Shown here piece after piece: positions 1 through 5,629 of a stretch of 6,208 nucleotides of DNA; the stretch's first letter is position 1; each line of letters starts with the position of its first letter. The translations under genes were made by a program, and so were the position numbers. The notes below the pieces were generated by a model. That model searched no databases, was not told where the DNA came from, and saw only the letters and a program-made list of their open reading frames with translations. Source of the stretch: an uncultured Fibrobacter sp. (lineage in GTDB: Bacteria > Fibrobacterota > Fibrobacteria > Fibrobacterales > Fibrobacteraceae); NCBI GenBank assembly GCA_947306025.1, contig CAMZFJ010000120.1, positions 1 to 6,208 of the forward strand, given 5' to 3'.

Positions 1-857
1 GAAATAGTCGTATCTTGGTATGTTTTAAGAGTGCCATTGAAAAATTGGAAAGTCTTGTCGTCAAGTTCTTCAGGAAGAGATCTTCTATAGACAATAGAAT
101 AATGAGAACTCTCGGTGTACTGAACATTCGCACTTTGAACAGAGCACTTCTCTTGACCGGAATCATCCTTATCAATGTATGCTTCATACCCAAACATCAC
201 AGATTCTCGATTTTCCCATGAAAAACCCGGAAGTCCAATAACCTCAAGATTGTAATTGGATCTTAATTCAAAAATTTGAGCGCATGCTTCACCGGAGAGT
301 TTAGAAAGTGCTTTTGCCACGGCTTTTCTATCGAGTTTAGGGATTTCAGTAACAGGAGTGTAGTGGACTAGCGCATTTTTTCCAAAGTTTATATCTATAT
401 AAGTTGTATCGTAAATGATTTTTTTGTGACTGGAACCCCAAAACATTTCATAATAATCGTCATAAAATTCTTCCAATGCCCCATATGCGTAGTCATACCG
501 ATCGGCATGATTGCAGGAAAAAGCCGAATCACCAATCTTACAGTCTGACGTATCCCAAACTGTCGTATCTTTATTAAAATTAAGGGCTCGATATAGAGTT
601 AATGGTATGTGCTTTTGTGTTAAAGGTGTGGGCTTTGGTGGGTCGAGAAATGTATTATTTAGAGAACTGTTAATGAGTTCGAGTTCACTTGCCGAGCTGC
701 CGGTTTGAATAACCGAATCCTCATTCGTTGTGTCAGTAACGTTTGTTTGGCTGATGATGTTGTTCTTCTCATCGTTCGGTGTATTGACTTTGGGGTTTGC
801 GCATGAAAACAAGAACGCAATGCAAACTAGCCCGAAACACAACAATTTTATTTTCAT
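1..857 (-). CDS. Lipoprotein of unknown function (C-terminus beyond the window)
   Basis: This frame starts at ATG 857 and stays open to the left edge, giving 285 codons without a stop. The N-terminus is a lipoprotein signal: MKIKLL, a hydrophobic run to residue 17, then L16-F17-S18-C19, a slightly off-consensus lipobox (Phe at -2) with Cys19 as the likely lipidated residue. After it comes a polar linker rich in Asn, Thr and Ser (about 20-80), typical of a tether from a membrane to a folded domain. The folded part (about 85-285) has four cysteines, C106, C115, C192 and C238, which could form two disulfides, and an aromatic and acidic stretch at 121-140. I do not recognise a family or a catalytic motif. 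It lies 109 nt downstream of pgpA on the same strand. No good Shine-Dalgarno precedes the ATG; the leader ends in ATTGGA. The lipoprotein call is fairly secure, the function unknown. Confidence 0.8.
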   Translation of the reverse strand, partial: MKIKLLCFGLVCIAFLFSCANPKVNTPNDEKNNIISQTNVTDTTNEDSVIQTGSSASELELINSSLNNTFLDPPKPTPLTQKHIPLTLYRALNFNKDTTVWDTSDCKIGDSAFSCNHADRYDYAYGALEEFYDDYYEMFWGSSHKKIIYDTTYIDINFGKNALVHYTPVTEIPKLDRKAVAKALSKLSGEACAQIFELRSNYNLEVIGLPGFSWENRESVMFGYEAYIDKDDSGQEKCSVQSANVQYTESSHYSIVYRRSLPEELDDKTFQFFNGTLKTYQDTTI

Positions 858-966
858 TCCAATACTCTGCGAATAAAGTGATGATCCTCAGCCTCAAAAT
901 ACAAAAATGGATATAAGAAAATCGGTCAAGGCTGGCGTGACGTTTAATCCGCTGTGATAAATCGTC

Positions 967-1575
967 TTACATCAAAAATACGGCGGGGACAACCAGGCCT
1001 ATGACGAGCACAAGCCCGGCATAAATTCCGCCAAGCAGATCGTCTGCCATGACTCCCCAAGCTCCGGGGAGTTTTTCCATCTTATGAATGCCGAGCGGCT
1101 TGAGGATATCGAAAAAGCGGAACAAACCGAATGCGATGGCAAGAATCCAAGGATGGGCGACGATGGTTTCTGTAGGAATGAATGCGAGGCTCATGAAAAT
1201 TCCGCAAACTTCGTCGATGACAATCCAGCCGGGGTCTTCGGTGCCGGTGTCTTTCATTGCTTTTTTCACAAATGGGATGGCTGCGAAAAAGACGATGAGG
1301 GCTGCGGTTATGAAGAAAAGGTTTATAAAAATTCCCCAATGAAAGCTATGTCTGGGAAATAAAAATTCGGTTTGCACGAACGGTTCGCTTTTGGCCATTA
1401 TGGCCTTTGGGTAGGCGTCATTCGCTGCGGCGAGGCTTACCTTGGTGGCGGGTGCTTTGGGCGACATGCCCGAGCCGAAAAACGTCACGACGAGTGTGGT
1501 AAACCAGTCCGTCTTGCGCCATTCGTGCGGCACGCGCTTCTTGCCATATTTTTCTCTAAGTTCTTCTCGATTCAT
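967..1575 (-). CDS. pgpA: Phosphatidylglycerophosphatase A
   Basis: PgpA is an inner-membrane enzyme that removes the phosphate from phosphatidylglycerol-3-phosphate, giving phosphatidylglycerol. The 202-aa product carries the family motifs in order: FGSGMSPKAP (33-42), DPGWIVIDEVCG (114-125), FRFFDILKP (152-160) and LPGAWGVMADDLLGGIYAG (169-187). The acidic residues D121/E122 and D178/D179 are the likely metal-binding and catalytic positions by family analogy. Hydrophobic segments lie at about 81-105, 124-150 and 184-201. It is about 30 residues longer than the E. coli protein. Two points are odd. The usual APGT of the first motif is APAT (41-44), and the segment after it (51-79) is polar where E. 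coli PgpA is hydrophobic. The start at 1575 is the only sensible one upstream of the first motif, yet it has no Shine-Dalgarno and directly adjoins a heptamer repeat array. hflX lies upstream on the same strand. Confidence 0.9.
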   Translation of the reverse strand: MNREELREKYGKKRVPHEWRKTDWFTTLVVTFFGSGMSPKAPATKVSLAAANDAYPKAIMAKSEPFVQTEFLFPRHSFHWGIFINLFFITAALIVFFAAIPFVKKAMKDTGTEDPGWIVIDEVCGIFMSLAFIPTETIVAHPWILAIAFGLFRFFDILKPLGIHKMEKLPGAWGVMADDLLGGIYAGLVLVIGLVVPAVFLM

Positions 1576-1576
1576 G

Positions 1577-1660
1577 GTTGTTGGTCAATAGTTGTTAGTC
1601 AATGGTCATTAGTCGTTGGTTTTTAGGTTTTGGGCTATGGGATTTGGGGGATGGGCTATG
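1577..1660. repeat. Degenerate heptanucleotide tandem array (12 units)
   Basis: From 1577 the plus strand can be cut without gaps into twelve 7-mers, every one beginning with G and ending in G or A. Units 1-6 (1577-1618) fit roughly GTYRWTR, for example GTTGTTG, GTCAATG and GTCATTA. Units 8-12 (1626-1660) shift to GGNNWTG, for example GGTTTTG and GGATTTG, and GGCTATG occurs twice (1633-1639, 1654-1660). Unit 7 (GTTTTTA) is intermediate. The pgpA start codon (1573-1575) lies one base away, so the array forms the immediate upstream leader of pgpA. Heptameric tandem repeats are known in other bacteria, such as the cyanobacterial STRR families, but I cannot assign this one to a named family. Confidence 0.7.
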
Positions 1661-1775
1661 GGCACGGAGCTAAAGCTCCTATGAGGTCGCTTCGCTTTGC
1701 AAGGCATTGAGCTCTTCTTATTACAATTGCCCATACCCCAGAGGCACAACGTGCCGACCTCACACCTCATACCCC
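1661..1775. repeat. Palindrome-rich intergenic element abutting the hflX 3' end
   Basis: This block continues from the heptamer array to the hflX stop. It holds two short perfect hairpins: GGAGCT-AA-AGCTCC (1666-1679) and GGCAC-AAC-GTGCC (1743-1755). Longer-range complementary arms join its ends: TATGAGGT (1680-1687) with ACCTCATA (1764-1771), GAGGTCG (1683-1689) with CGACCTC (1755-1761), and TATGGGC (1657-1663) with GCCCATA (1729-1735). On the minus strand the hflX end runs GTATGAG, GTGTGAG, again a 7-nt period, and the hflX stop TGA (1767-1769) is inside it. No T-tract follows the hairpins, so they do not look like a simple terminator. It resembles a REP-like or miniature dispersed repeat. 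No coding sequence is seen here. Confidence 0.55.
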
Positions 1776-2963
1776 TACCTCCGGCCACGGCAGTTCTGCG
1801 ATTTCCTTTTCTTTTTCTTCGGCGGCGGTGCGTTTTTCGTGCCAGCGTTCGAGCTGTTCCTTGAAGGCGGCGCGCAGGCGTTCCATGCCGATGTTCTCCT
1901 TGGCGCTGATTTGGATTGCATCCGGGTAGTTTTGCAAGAGTTCCGTGCGGCGCGCTTCGTCGGCGACTTCGACCTTGTTGAACACGCGCAGGCGAGGCGT
2001 GTCCTTGTCGATGATGCTTTCGAGCGTCTTGTGCGTGACTTCGAGATGGTCGCGGTAATCGGGCGCAGATCCGTCGACAACTTCCAAGATGCAGTCCGCA
2101 TGGGCGGCCACGCCAAGCGTGCTCTTGAATGTTTCAATCAAGTTGTGGGGGAGCTTGCGGATGAATCCGACGGTATCGCTCAAGATGATGTTTTCGCCAT
2201 CGAGGTAAAGCTTTCGCGTGGTGCTGTCGAGTGTGGCAAAGAGTTTGTCTTCGACGTAGACGTCGGCACCGGTCAAGCGGTTTGTGAGCGTGGACTTGCC
2301 GGCGTTCGTGTAACCGACAATGCCGACTTGGAAAATGTCGGTGCGCTTGTCGGCCTGCTGCTCGCGGGCGTCTTCGATTTTCTCCAGCTTTTTCTTGAGT
2401 TCCTGGATGCGCTTGCGGATCATGCGGCGGTCTGTTTCGAGCTGCGTCTCGCCCGGCCCCTTGGTGCCGATGCCGCCATTGTGTTGGCGGCAAAGGTGCG
2501 TCCACGCACCGGTGAGACGCGGCATCATGTACTGCAACTGCGCGACTTCCACCATCAGGCGGCTTTCTGCGGTCACGGCGTGCTTCGCGAAAATATCGAG
2601 GATAAGCCCCGTGCGGTCGAGAACCTTGATTCCCGGCATGCGTTCTTCGAGATTGCGCACTTGCGAACCGGAAAGGTCATCGTCAAATACGACCATCTTC
2701 GCGTTGTCTTCTTCGAGCGCGCGTTTGACTTCGTTCACCTTGCCTTCGCCAATGAGCGTTGCCGGGCTAAAGTTCTGAACGCGCTGTAAAAAACTGCGTG
2801 TGACAATGGCGCCTGCGGTTTCGGCAAGTCGCCCCAGTTCAGCGAGCTGCTCGCCTGCAAGCCAAGAACGAATCTTGGGTGTGGCGATACCCACTAGAAT
2901 GCAGCGTTCTTGTTCCTTCTTGTTCTCGACGGGATTGATGCCTTTTTTTCTCGGTTCTTCCAT
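1767..2963 (-). CDS. hflX: GTPase HflX (ribosome-associated)
   Basis: HflX is a cytoplasmic GTPase that binds the 50S subunit and splits stalled or hibernating 70S ribosomes. The 398-aa product has the full architecture: an N-terminal HflX domain (about 20-185) with the glycine-rich signature GPGETQLETDRR (169-180), a coiled helical linker rich in Lys and Glu (181-208), and a G domain. G1/P-loop is GYTNAGKST (217-225), the G2 threonine lies in the LDSTTR region (245-250), G3 is DTVG (263-266), G4 is NKVE (329-332) and G5 is SAKEN (353-357). G4 has Glu where most GTPases have Asp. The C-terminal tail is short, charged, and ends PEVGV within repeat-like DNA. ATG 2963 gives the usual family length; no Shine-Dalgarno precedes it. 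It is divergent from the gene at 3270 and likely transcribed from the AT-rich region between them. Confidence 0.96.
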   Translation of the reverse strand: MEEPRKKGINPVENKKEQERCILVGIATPKIRSWLAGEQLAELGRLAETAGAIVTRSFLQRVQNFSPATLIGEGKVNEVKRALEEDNAKMVVFDDDLSGSQVRNLEERMPGIKVLDRTGLILDIFAKHAVTAESRLMVEVAQLQYMMPRLTGAWTHLCRQHNGGIGTKGPGETQLETDRRMIRKRIQELKKKLEKIEDAREQQADKRTDIFQVGIVGYTNAGKSTLTNRLTGADVYVEDKLFATLDSTTRKLYLDGENIILSDTVGFIRKLPHNLIETFKSTLGVAAHADCILEVVDGSAPDYRDHLEVTHKTLESIIDKDTPRLRVFNKVEVADEARRTELLQNYPDAIQISAKENIGMERLRAAFKEQLERWHEKRTAAEEKEKEIAELPWPEVGV

Positions 2964-2977
2964 ATATACAGTATGTA
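2963..2977. promoter_or_regulatory. Near-perfect palindrome overlapping the hflX start codon
   Basis: On the plus strand TATATAC-A-GTATGTA is symmetrical about base 2970 with one mismatched pair (2965/2975). It shares its first base with the hflX ATG (2961-2963). A protein bound here could block both initiation and transcription of hflX. It may also be a chance symmetry in AT-rich DNA. Confidence 0.25.
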
Positions 2978-3000
2978 ATAAATTGTCTTAATAATATATC

Positions 3001-3044
3001 AAAAAATTAAACGCTCTTTGGCGATGATGTTGTTTCGGAGCGTT
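3001..3044 (-). terminator. Terminator-like hairpin in the hflX leader
   Basis: On the minus strand the arms AACGCTC and GAGCGTT (plus-strand 3038-3044 and 3010-3016) pair perfectly over 7 bp with a 21-nt loop, followed by TAATTTTTT (3009-3001). The T-run ends about 37 nt before the hflX ATG. It could be an attenuator in an hflX leader transcript or the end of a short minus-strand RNA. The long loop makes a strong terminator less likely. Confidence 0.35.
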
Positions 3045-3072
3045 GTTTCGATAAGATACTTTTGTAATTGTA

Positions 3073-3093
3073 AGTTTACTTTTGAAGTAAGCT
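3073..3093. promoter_or_regulatory. Imperfect palindrome, candidate operator
   Basis: AGTTTACTT-TTG-AAGTAAGCT has 9-nt arms with a single T/G mismatch (3075/3091). It lies mid-way in the divergent control region, about 110 nt from the hflX start and 180 nt from the ATG at 3270. A dimeric regulator site is possible; there is no other support. Confidence 0.25.
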
Positions 3094-3231
3094 GTTGTGA
3101 AAATCTCAATGACTTTTAAAACGTTGTTTAAAACTTTTTAAAAAATTTGAACCGATTGATATATTTATTTGTGTACAAATTTCTTATTTGTAATCTTTCA
3201 TTAAACGTGGGCTTTATCACTTTTAAAATTA

Positions 3232-3237
3232 TATACT
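3232..3237 (+). promoter_or_regulatory. Candidate -10 element (TATACT) for the Ser-rich protein gene
   Basis: TATACT differs from TATAAT at one position and lies 33 nt before the ATG at 3270, a plausible distance for a short leader. No convincing TTGACA-like box lies 16-18 nt upstream, so the promoter call is tentative. Confidence 0.35.
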
Positions 3238-3256
3238 AAATTTAGAGGCACAAAAT

Positions 3257-3260
3257 AGGA
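3257..3260 (+). promoter_or_regulatory. Shine-Dalgarno-like AGGA that decides the start at 3270
   Basis: AGGA ends 9 nt before ATG 3270 but only 3 nt before the in-frame GTG at 3264. The spacing favours ATG 3270, which also gives a cleaner signal peptide start (MRKN). This is the clearest ribosome binding site in the window. Confidence 0.5.
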
Positions 3261-3269
3261 CGAGTGAGT

Positions 3270-4721
3270 ATGAGGAAAAATATTTGCCTTGGATTGGGGG
3301 CTACGCTTGCATTTGCTGTAAGTGTGTATGCTCAAGAGTATAAAATCAATAAAGTCGGAAGCAATGAAGAACAGTCGTTCAACATTTTGCTGAATCAAAT
3401 TGCAGTAACACAAGCTGCTGCAGGTTCCTGGCTTGATATTTCGCCTGTTGTTCCTGAGGGGAAAGTTTTTAAGGGCTTTACCGTCTATGACGAATATGGA
3501 ATGTTTCCGAACCAGCAACGTGTTTCGACAACAACGAAAGAAGATACGCGTTTCTTGATGCCGGATCATGATGTTTACGTGAAGGCAACGTATGAGTCAT
3601 TGCGTTATTCTCTTGTTGTAAATAGTACAGATAACGGAAATGTCTTGATTACATTCAACGACCGTACTCGTGACCGTACAAAGCCGGGAACGAGGGTAAC
3701 TGTTACACCAAATCCATCGGAAGGTTATACGGTTGAATCTATTGCTGTGAGCAAAAAGCAAGACGCAAATGTATCGGTTGAATGCGTTAAGGATGCGGAC
3801 CGCACCGACGGAAGTTGCTCTTTTGACATGCCGTATTTTGACGTTCTTATTTCGGCAAATTTCGTATCGCTTGCTGAACTTTCCAGTTCTAGCGTTGCTT
3901 CTGTCTCGAGTTCTGCCGTTGTGGCATCGAGTTCCAGCGCGGTTGCTCCAGCATCTTCGAGCAGCGAAATTGCTTCTAGTTCTAGCGCCGTTCCTGCGTC
4001 GAGCAGTGCTGTTGCATCGAGTTCCAGTGTGGCTCCGGCTTCGTCTAGCAGTGCAAATGCTGCGTCGAGTTCTAGTGCTGTACAATCTAGCTCCAGCGTG
4101 ACTCCCGCATCTTCGAGCAGCGCAGTTGTTGCATCAAGCTCTAGCGCAAAAGTTTCGTCTTCTAGCACTAAGCCCGCATCTTCGAGCAGCGTAAAAGCAT
4201 CGAGCTCCAGTGCGAAACCCGCATCTTCTAGCAGTGCAAAGGCGGCCTCAAGCTCTAGCAATAAGGCTTCTTCCTCTAGCGCAAAACCGGCCAGCTCTTC
4301 TTCAAAGCCTACTTCCAGCAGTGCAAAGTCTTCTTCGAGCATCGCGGATGTCGTTGTAGAAGCTGTGCCGACAGAAGAAGATTTGCCAAGCTGCACCGTG
4401 AAACGCGAAAACATGACGTATTATGTTTCGACTCTCAAGGCTGTCTTTGTTTGCAAGAGCAGAATGTGGAGTCGCTATAATCCGGGGCCGAATGCACTCC
4501 CTGTCATAGCTCACGCTTCGAAGTTCTCTGCTGCTGTCAAAGGCCGCAGTCTTCAGATTTCGGGCGCAAAAGTGGGTGCTAATGTGGGCTTGTTCGATTT
4601 GCAGGGCCGTGTGATTTACAACGGTCGCGCTGAAAAGTCCGACTTCTCGCTGAACGTGGTTCGTAGCGGTTCGTTCTTGCTCCGCGTTGGAACTCAGCAG
4701 AAAATCGTGACAATCCGCTAA
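3270..4721 (+). CDS. Secreted Ser-rich protein with InlB-type repeats and a type IX-like sorting domain
   Basis: The product has 483 aa from ATG 3270. Residues 1-21 form a signal peptide (MRKN, hydrophobic core, VYA then QEY). Two beta-rich modules follow, at about 23-108 and 110-198. Both end in the pattern MP-x-x-DV-x-(V/I)-x-A, typical of divergent InlB B-repeat (Flg_new_2-like) domains; the second has C172 and C183. A linker of 21 Ser blocks spans 205-357. Next comes a small motif bracketed by C375 and C395 (LPSCTVKREN...YYV...FVCKSRMW). The C-terminal about 75 residues (LQISGAKVGANVGLFDLQGRVIYNG...GSFLLRVGTQQKIVTIR) match the shape of a type IX secretion sorting domain, as in many Fibrobacter secreted proteins. 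No catalytic domain is visible, so an adhesive or structural surface role is inferred. It is a one-gene unit closed by the terminator at 4753. An in-frame GTG at 3264 is a less likely start. Confidence 0.88.
   Translation: MRKNICLGLGATLAFAVSVYAQEYKINKVGSNEEQSFNILLNQIAVTQAAAGSWLDISPVVPEGKVFKGFTVYDEYGMFPNQQRVSTTTKEDTRFLMPDHDVYVKATYESLRYSLVVNSTDNGNVLITFNDRTRDRTKPGTRVTVTPNPSEGYTVESIAVSKKQDANVSVECVKDADRTDGSCSFDMPYFDVLISANFVSLAELSSSSVASVSSSAVVASSSSAVAPASSSSEIASSSSAVPASSSAVASSSSVAPASSSSANAASSSSAVQSSSSVTPASSSSAVVASSSSAKVSSSSTKPASSSSVKASSSSAKPASSSSAKAASSSSNKASSSSAKPASSSSKPTSSSAKSSSSIADVVVEAVPTEEDLPSCTVKRENMTYYVSTLKAVFVCKSRMWSRYNPGPNALPVIAHASKFSAAVKGRSLQISGAKVGANVGLFDLQGRVIYNGRAEKSDFSLNVVRSGSFLLRVGTQQKIVTIR
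3882..4340 (+). repeat. Coding repeat: 21 Ser blocks (linker)
   Basis: The linker contains 18 SSSS and 3 SSS blocks separated by 2-4 residue spacers of Ala, Val, Pro, Thr and Lys. All six serine codons are used, and TCN and AGY codons mix within nearly every block. Spacers after blocks 1-11 have no lysine and only one charged residue (Glu). Spacers after blocks 12-20 contain nine lysines, one each. Poly-Ser linkers of this kind separate domains in Fibrobacter secreted proteins and are likely flexible and possibly glycosylated. Confidence 0.9.
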
Positions 4722-4752
4722 TTAGCGTCGAATATATTGTCCTTTAAAAATT

Positions 4753-4783
4753 GCCCTGACCGTTGGGTCGGGGCTCTCTTTTT
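4753..4783 (+). terminator. Intrinsic terminator after the Ser-rich protein gene
   Basis: GCCCTGACC (4753-4761) pairs with GGTCGGGGC (4766-4774) over 9 bp with one G-T wobble around a GTTG loop. TCTCTTTTT (4775-4783) follows. It sits 31 nt after the stop codon and isolates this gene from the next one. Confidence 0.88.
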
Positions 4784-4818
4784 ACGGGATTTTGGCCAAT
4801 TTTAAGAGGAAATGAGTC

Positions 4819-4845
4819 GAGTTTTTTTGTAAACTCTATTTTTTT
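4819..4845 (+). terminator. Weak second hairpin plus T-run
   Basis: GAGTTT (4819-4824) and AAACTC (4831-4836) pair around a 6-nt loop, and seven T residues follow (4839-4845). The stem has only three G-C pairs in 6 bp. It could be a back-up terminator or an operator in the promoter region of the next gene, whose ATG is 26 nt further on. Confidence 0.3.
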
Positions 4846-4870
4846 AGAATAATAATGTAAATTGGGTTTT

Positions 4871-5536
4871 ATGATTAAGGGTTCAGTTAATAAACTTCTT
4901 CTTTGTGGTTTTATTGTAAGTACGGCTTTGTTGCTGTATTGCTTGAACGAGTCTGACTTTTATTATATCTATTCGACTAAATCACAGGAATTTGCAATCG
5001 CTTATGGTTTACCGTCGTTGCATAATGTGAAGGTGCCGCCTGCGCCTGATTCTTCATGGACTGAAGAGGAATGGAAAAAGCACGAAAAAAAGTTGAAAAA
5101 GGATATCTTTATCCGTTTTATTGATTTGACTGGGGAACGGAGTAAAGTTTATTCGTATCATCAGGATTCGAAAGATTCCTTAAAAAGCGAAATGACTTTG
5201 TGTGCCGAGGATTCTATTGTCGGATTTGTACCCCGCTGTTTTACAAAAAAGATCCCAAGCAGGGTTCTTGATTCTTACTTGAGTGATTATCATCTGGAAC
5301 TTTGTGAAATTCCTAGTGTTCGAAAGGTAAATTGGGCGAAAATTTTGATTGGAAGTTTCTGGGATTATCCGAATCCGTTTGGATTTGGTGTGGAACGACT
5401 TATTGTTGAGGCTCTATCCGACAATTCCTGCATGAACTTTATTCATGTTGAAGTTGGAAATTACAATAATTACATGGTGAAACGCCTCTTAAAGACTTTT
5501 TATGAGTTGAGAGATGAAATGGAAGACGCGTGGTAA
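4871..5536 (+). CDS. Membrane-anchored protein of unknown function
   Basis: The product has 221 aa from ATG 4871. An in-frame TTG at 4862 would add three residues but has no better ribosome site. The N-terminus (MIKGSVNK, then hydrophobic 9-24) is a signal anchor or uncleaved signal. Cys24 follows LLY, a poor lipobox, so lipidation is doubtful. The rest is soluble and probably outside the cytoplasm: a Lys/Glu-rich helix (64-78), cysteines at 111, 123, 145 and 187 that could form two disulfides, an aromatic and Gly-rich stretch (162-175, FWDYPNPFGFGVER), and a charged C-terminal helix (203-220). I recognise no family or active site. It follows a strong terminator, so it needs its own promoter; TAGAAT (4845-4850) is a possible -10. 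It lies 93 nt before the next gene on the same strand with no clear terminator between, so the two may be co-transcribed. Confidence 0.75.
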   Translation: MIKGSVNKLLLCGFIVSTALLLYCLNESDFYYIYSTKSQEFAIAYGLPSLHNVKVPPAPDSSWTEEEWKKHEKKLKKDIFIRFIDLTGERSKVYSYHQDSKDSLKSEMTLCAEDSIVGFVPRCFTKKIPSRVLDSYLSDYHLELCEIPSVRKVNWAKILIGSFWDYPNPFGFGVERLIVEALSDNSCMNFIHVEVGNYNNYMVKRLLKTFYELRDEMEDAW

Positions 5537-5629
5537 TCCTCTGTTTTTCAATCTCTCATCATGTTTTTTATCATTTTTTCGGATGAATATTCACTGGGTG
5601 TATTTTAGATAAGATTCTATTGGTTTTAT

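Larger units (their letters stand above)
2964..3269. promoter_or_regulatory. Divergent AT-rich control region between hflX and the Ser-rich protein gene
   Basis: No gene fits in these 306 nt; the only open frame entering it is a minus-strand shadow of the downstream gene. It lies between two divergent starts, so it must hold promoters for both. It is very AT-rich. Visible structure: a near-palindrome over the hflX start (2963-2977), a hairpin with a T-run reading toward hflX (3001-3044), an imperfect palindrome (3073-3093), a directly repeated TTTAAAAC (3115-3122 and 3127-3134, 12 nt apart), and ATTTGT-GT-ACAAAT (3167-3180) with another ATTTGT at 3186-3191. I could not fix a full -35/-10 pair for either gene. 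Confidence 0.6.

Noticed and set aside
511..708. Short plus-strand frame of 65 codons
   Set aside because: It is antisense to the lipoprotein at 1-857, which has a signal peptide and an unbroken 285-codon frame.
924..929. TTGACC on the minus strand as a -35 box for the lipoprotein gene at 857
   Set aside because: The hexamer is a fair match, but no TATAAT-like box lies 16-18 nt downstream of it, so a promoter call is not supported.
1577..1660. CRISPR-like array
   Set aside because: The repeats are 7 nt and contiguous without spacers; there is no 24-40 nt repeat and no cas gene nearby.
1666..1679. GGAGCTAAAGCTCC as a terminator for hflX
   Set aside because: The stem is good but no T-tract follows on either strand, and the hairpin lies about 90 nt past the hflX stop inside a repeat element.
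1707..2789. Long plus-strand open frame of 360 codons
   Set aside because: It lies antisense to hflX, whose complete motif set fixes the real strand and frame. Its composition (Ala, Arg and Phe rich, no recognisable domain) is that of a reverse-strand shadow in GC-rich coding DNA.
2954..2977. SOS-box-like CTGTATATAT on the minus strand at the hflX start
   Set aside because: Only one half of an E. coli-type LexA box is present; the matching ACAG half is missing, and E. coli-type boxes are not expected in this phylum.
3725..4414. Minus-strand frame of 229 codons with LEL and ALLEDAG repeats
   Set aside because: It is the antisense of the Ser block array; the periodic Leu/Glu pattern is the reverse reading of TCN/AGY serine codons. 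No signal or domain supports it.
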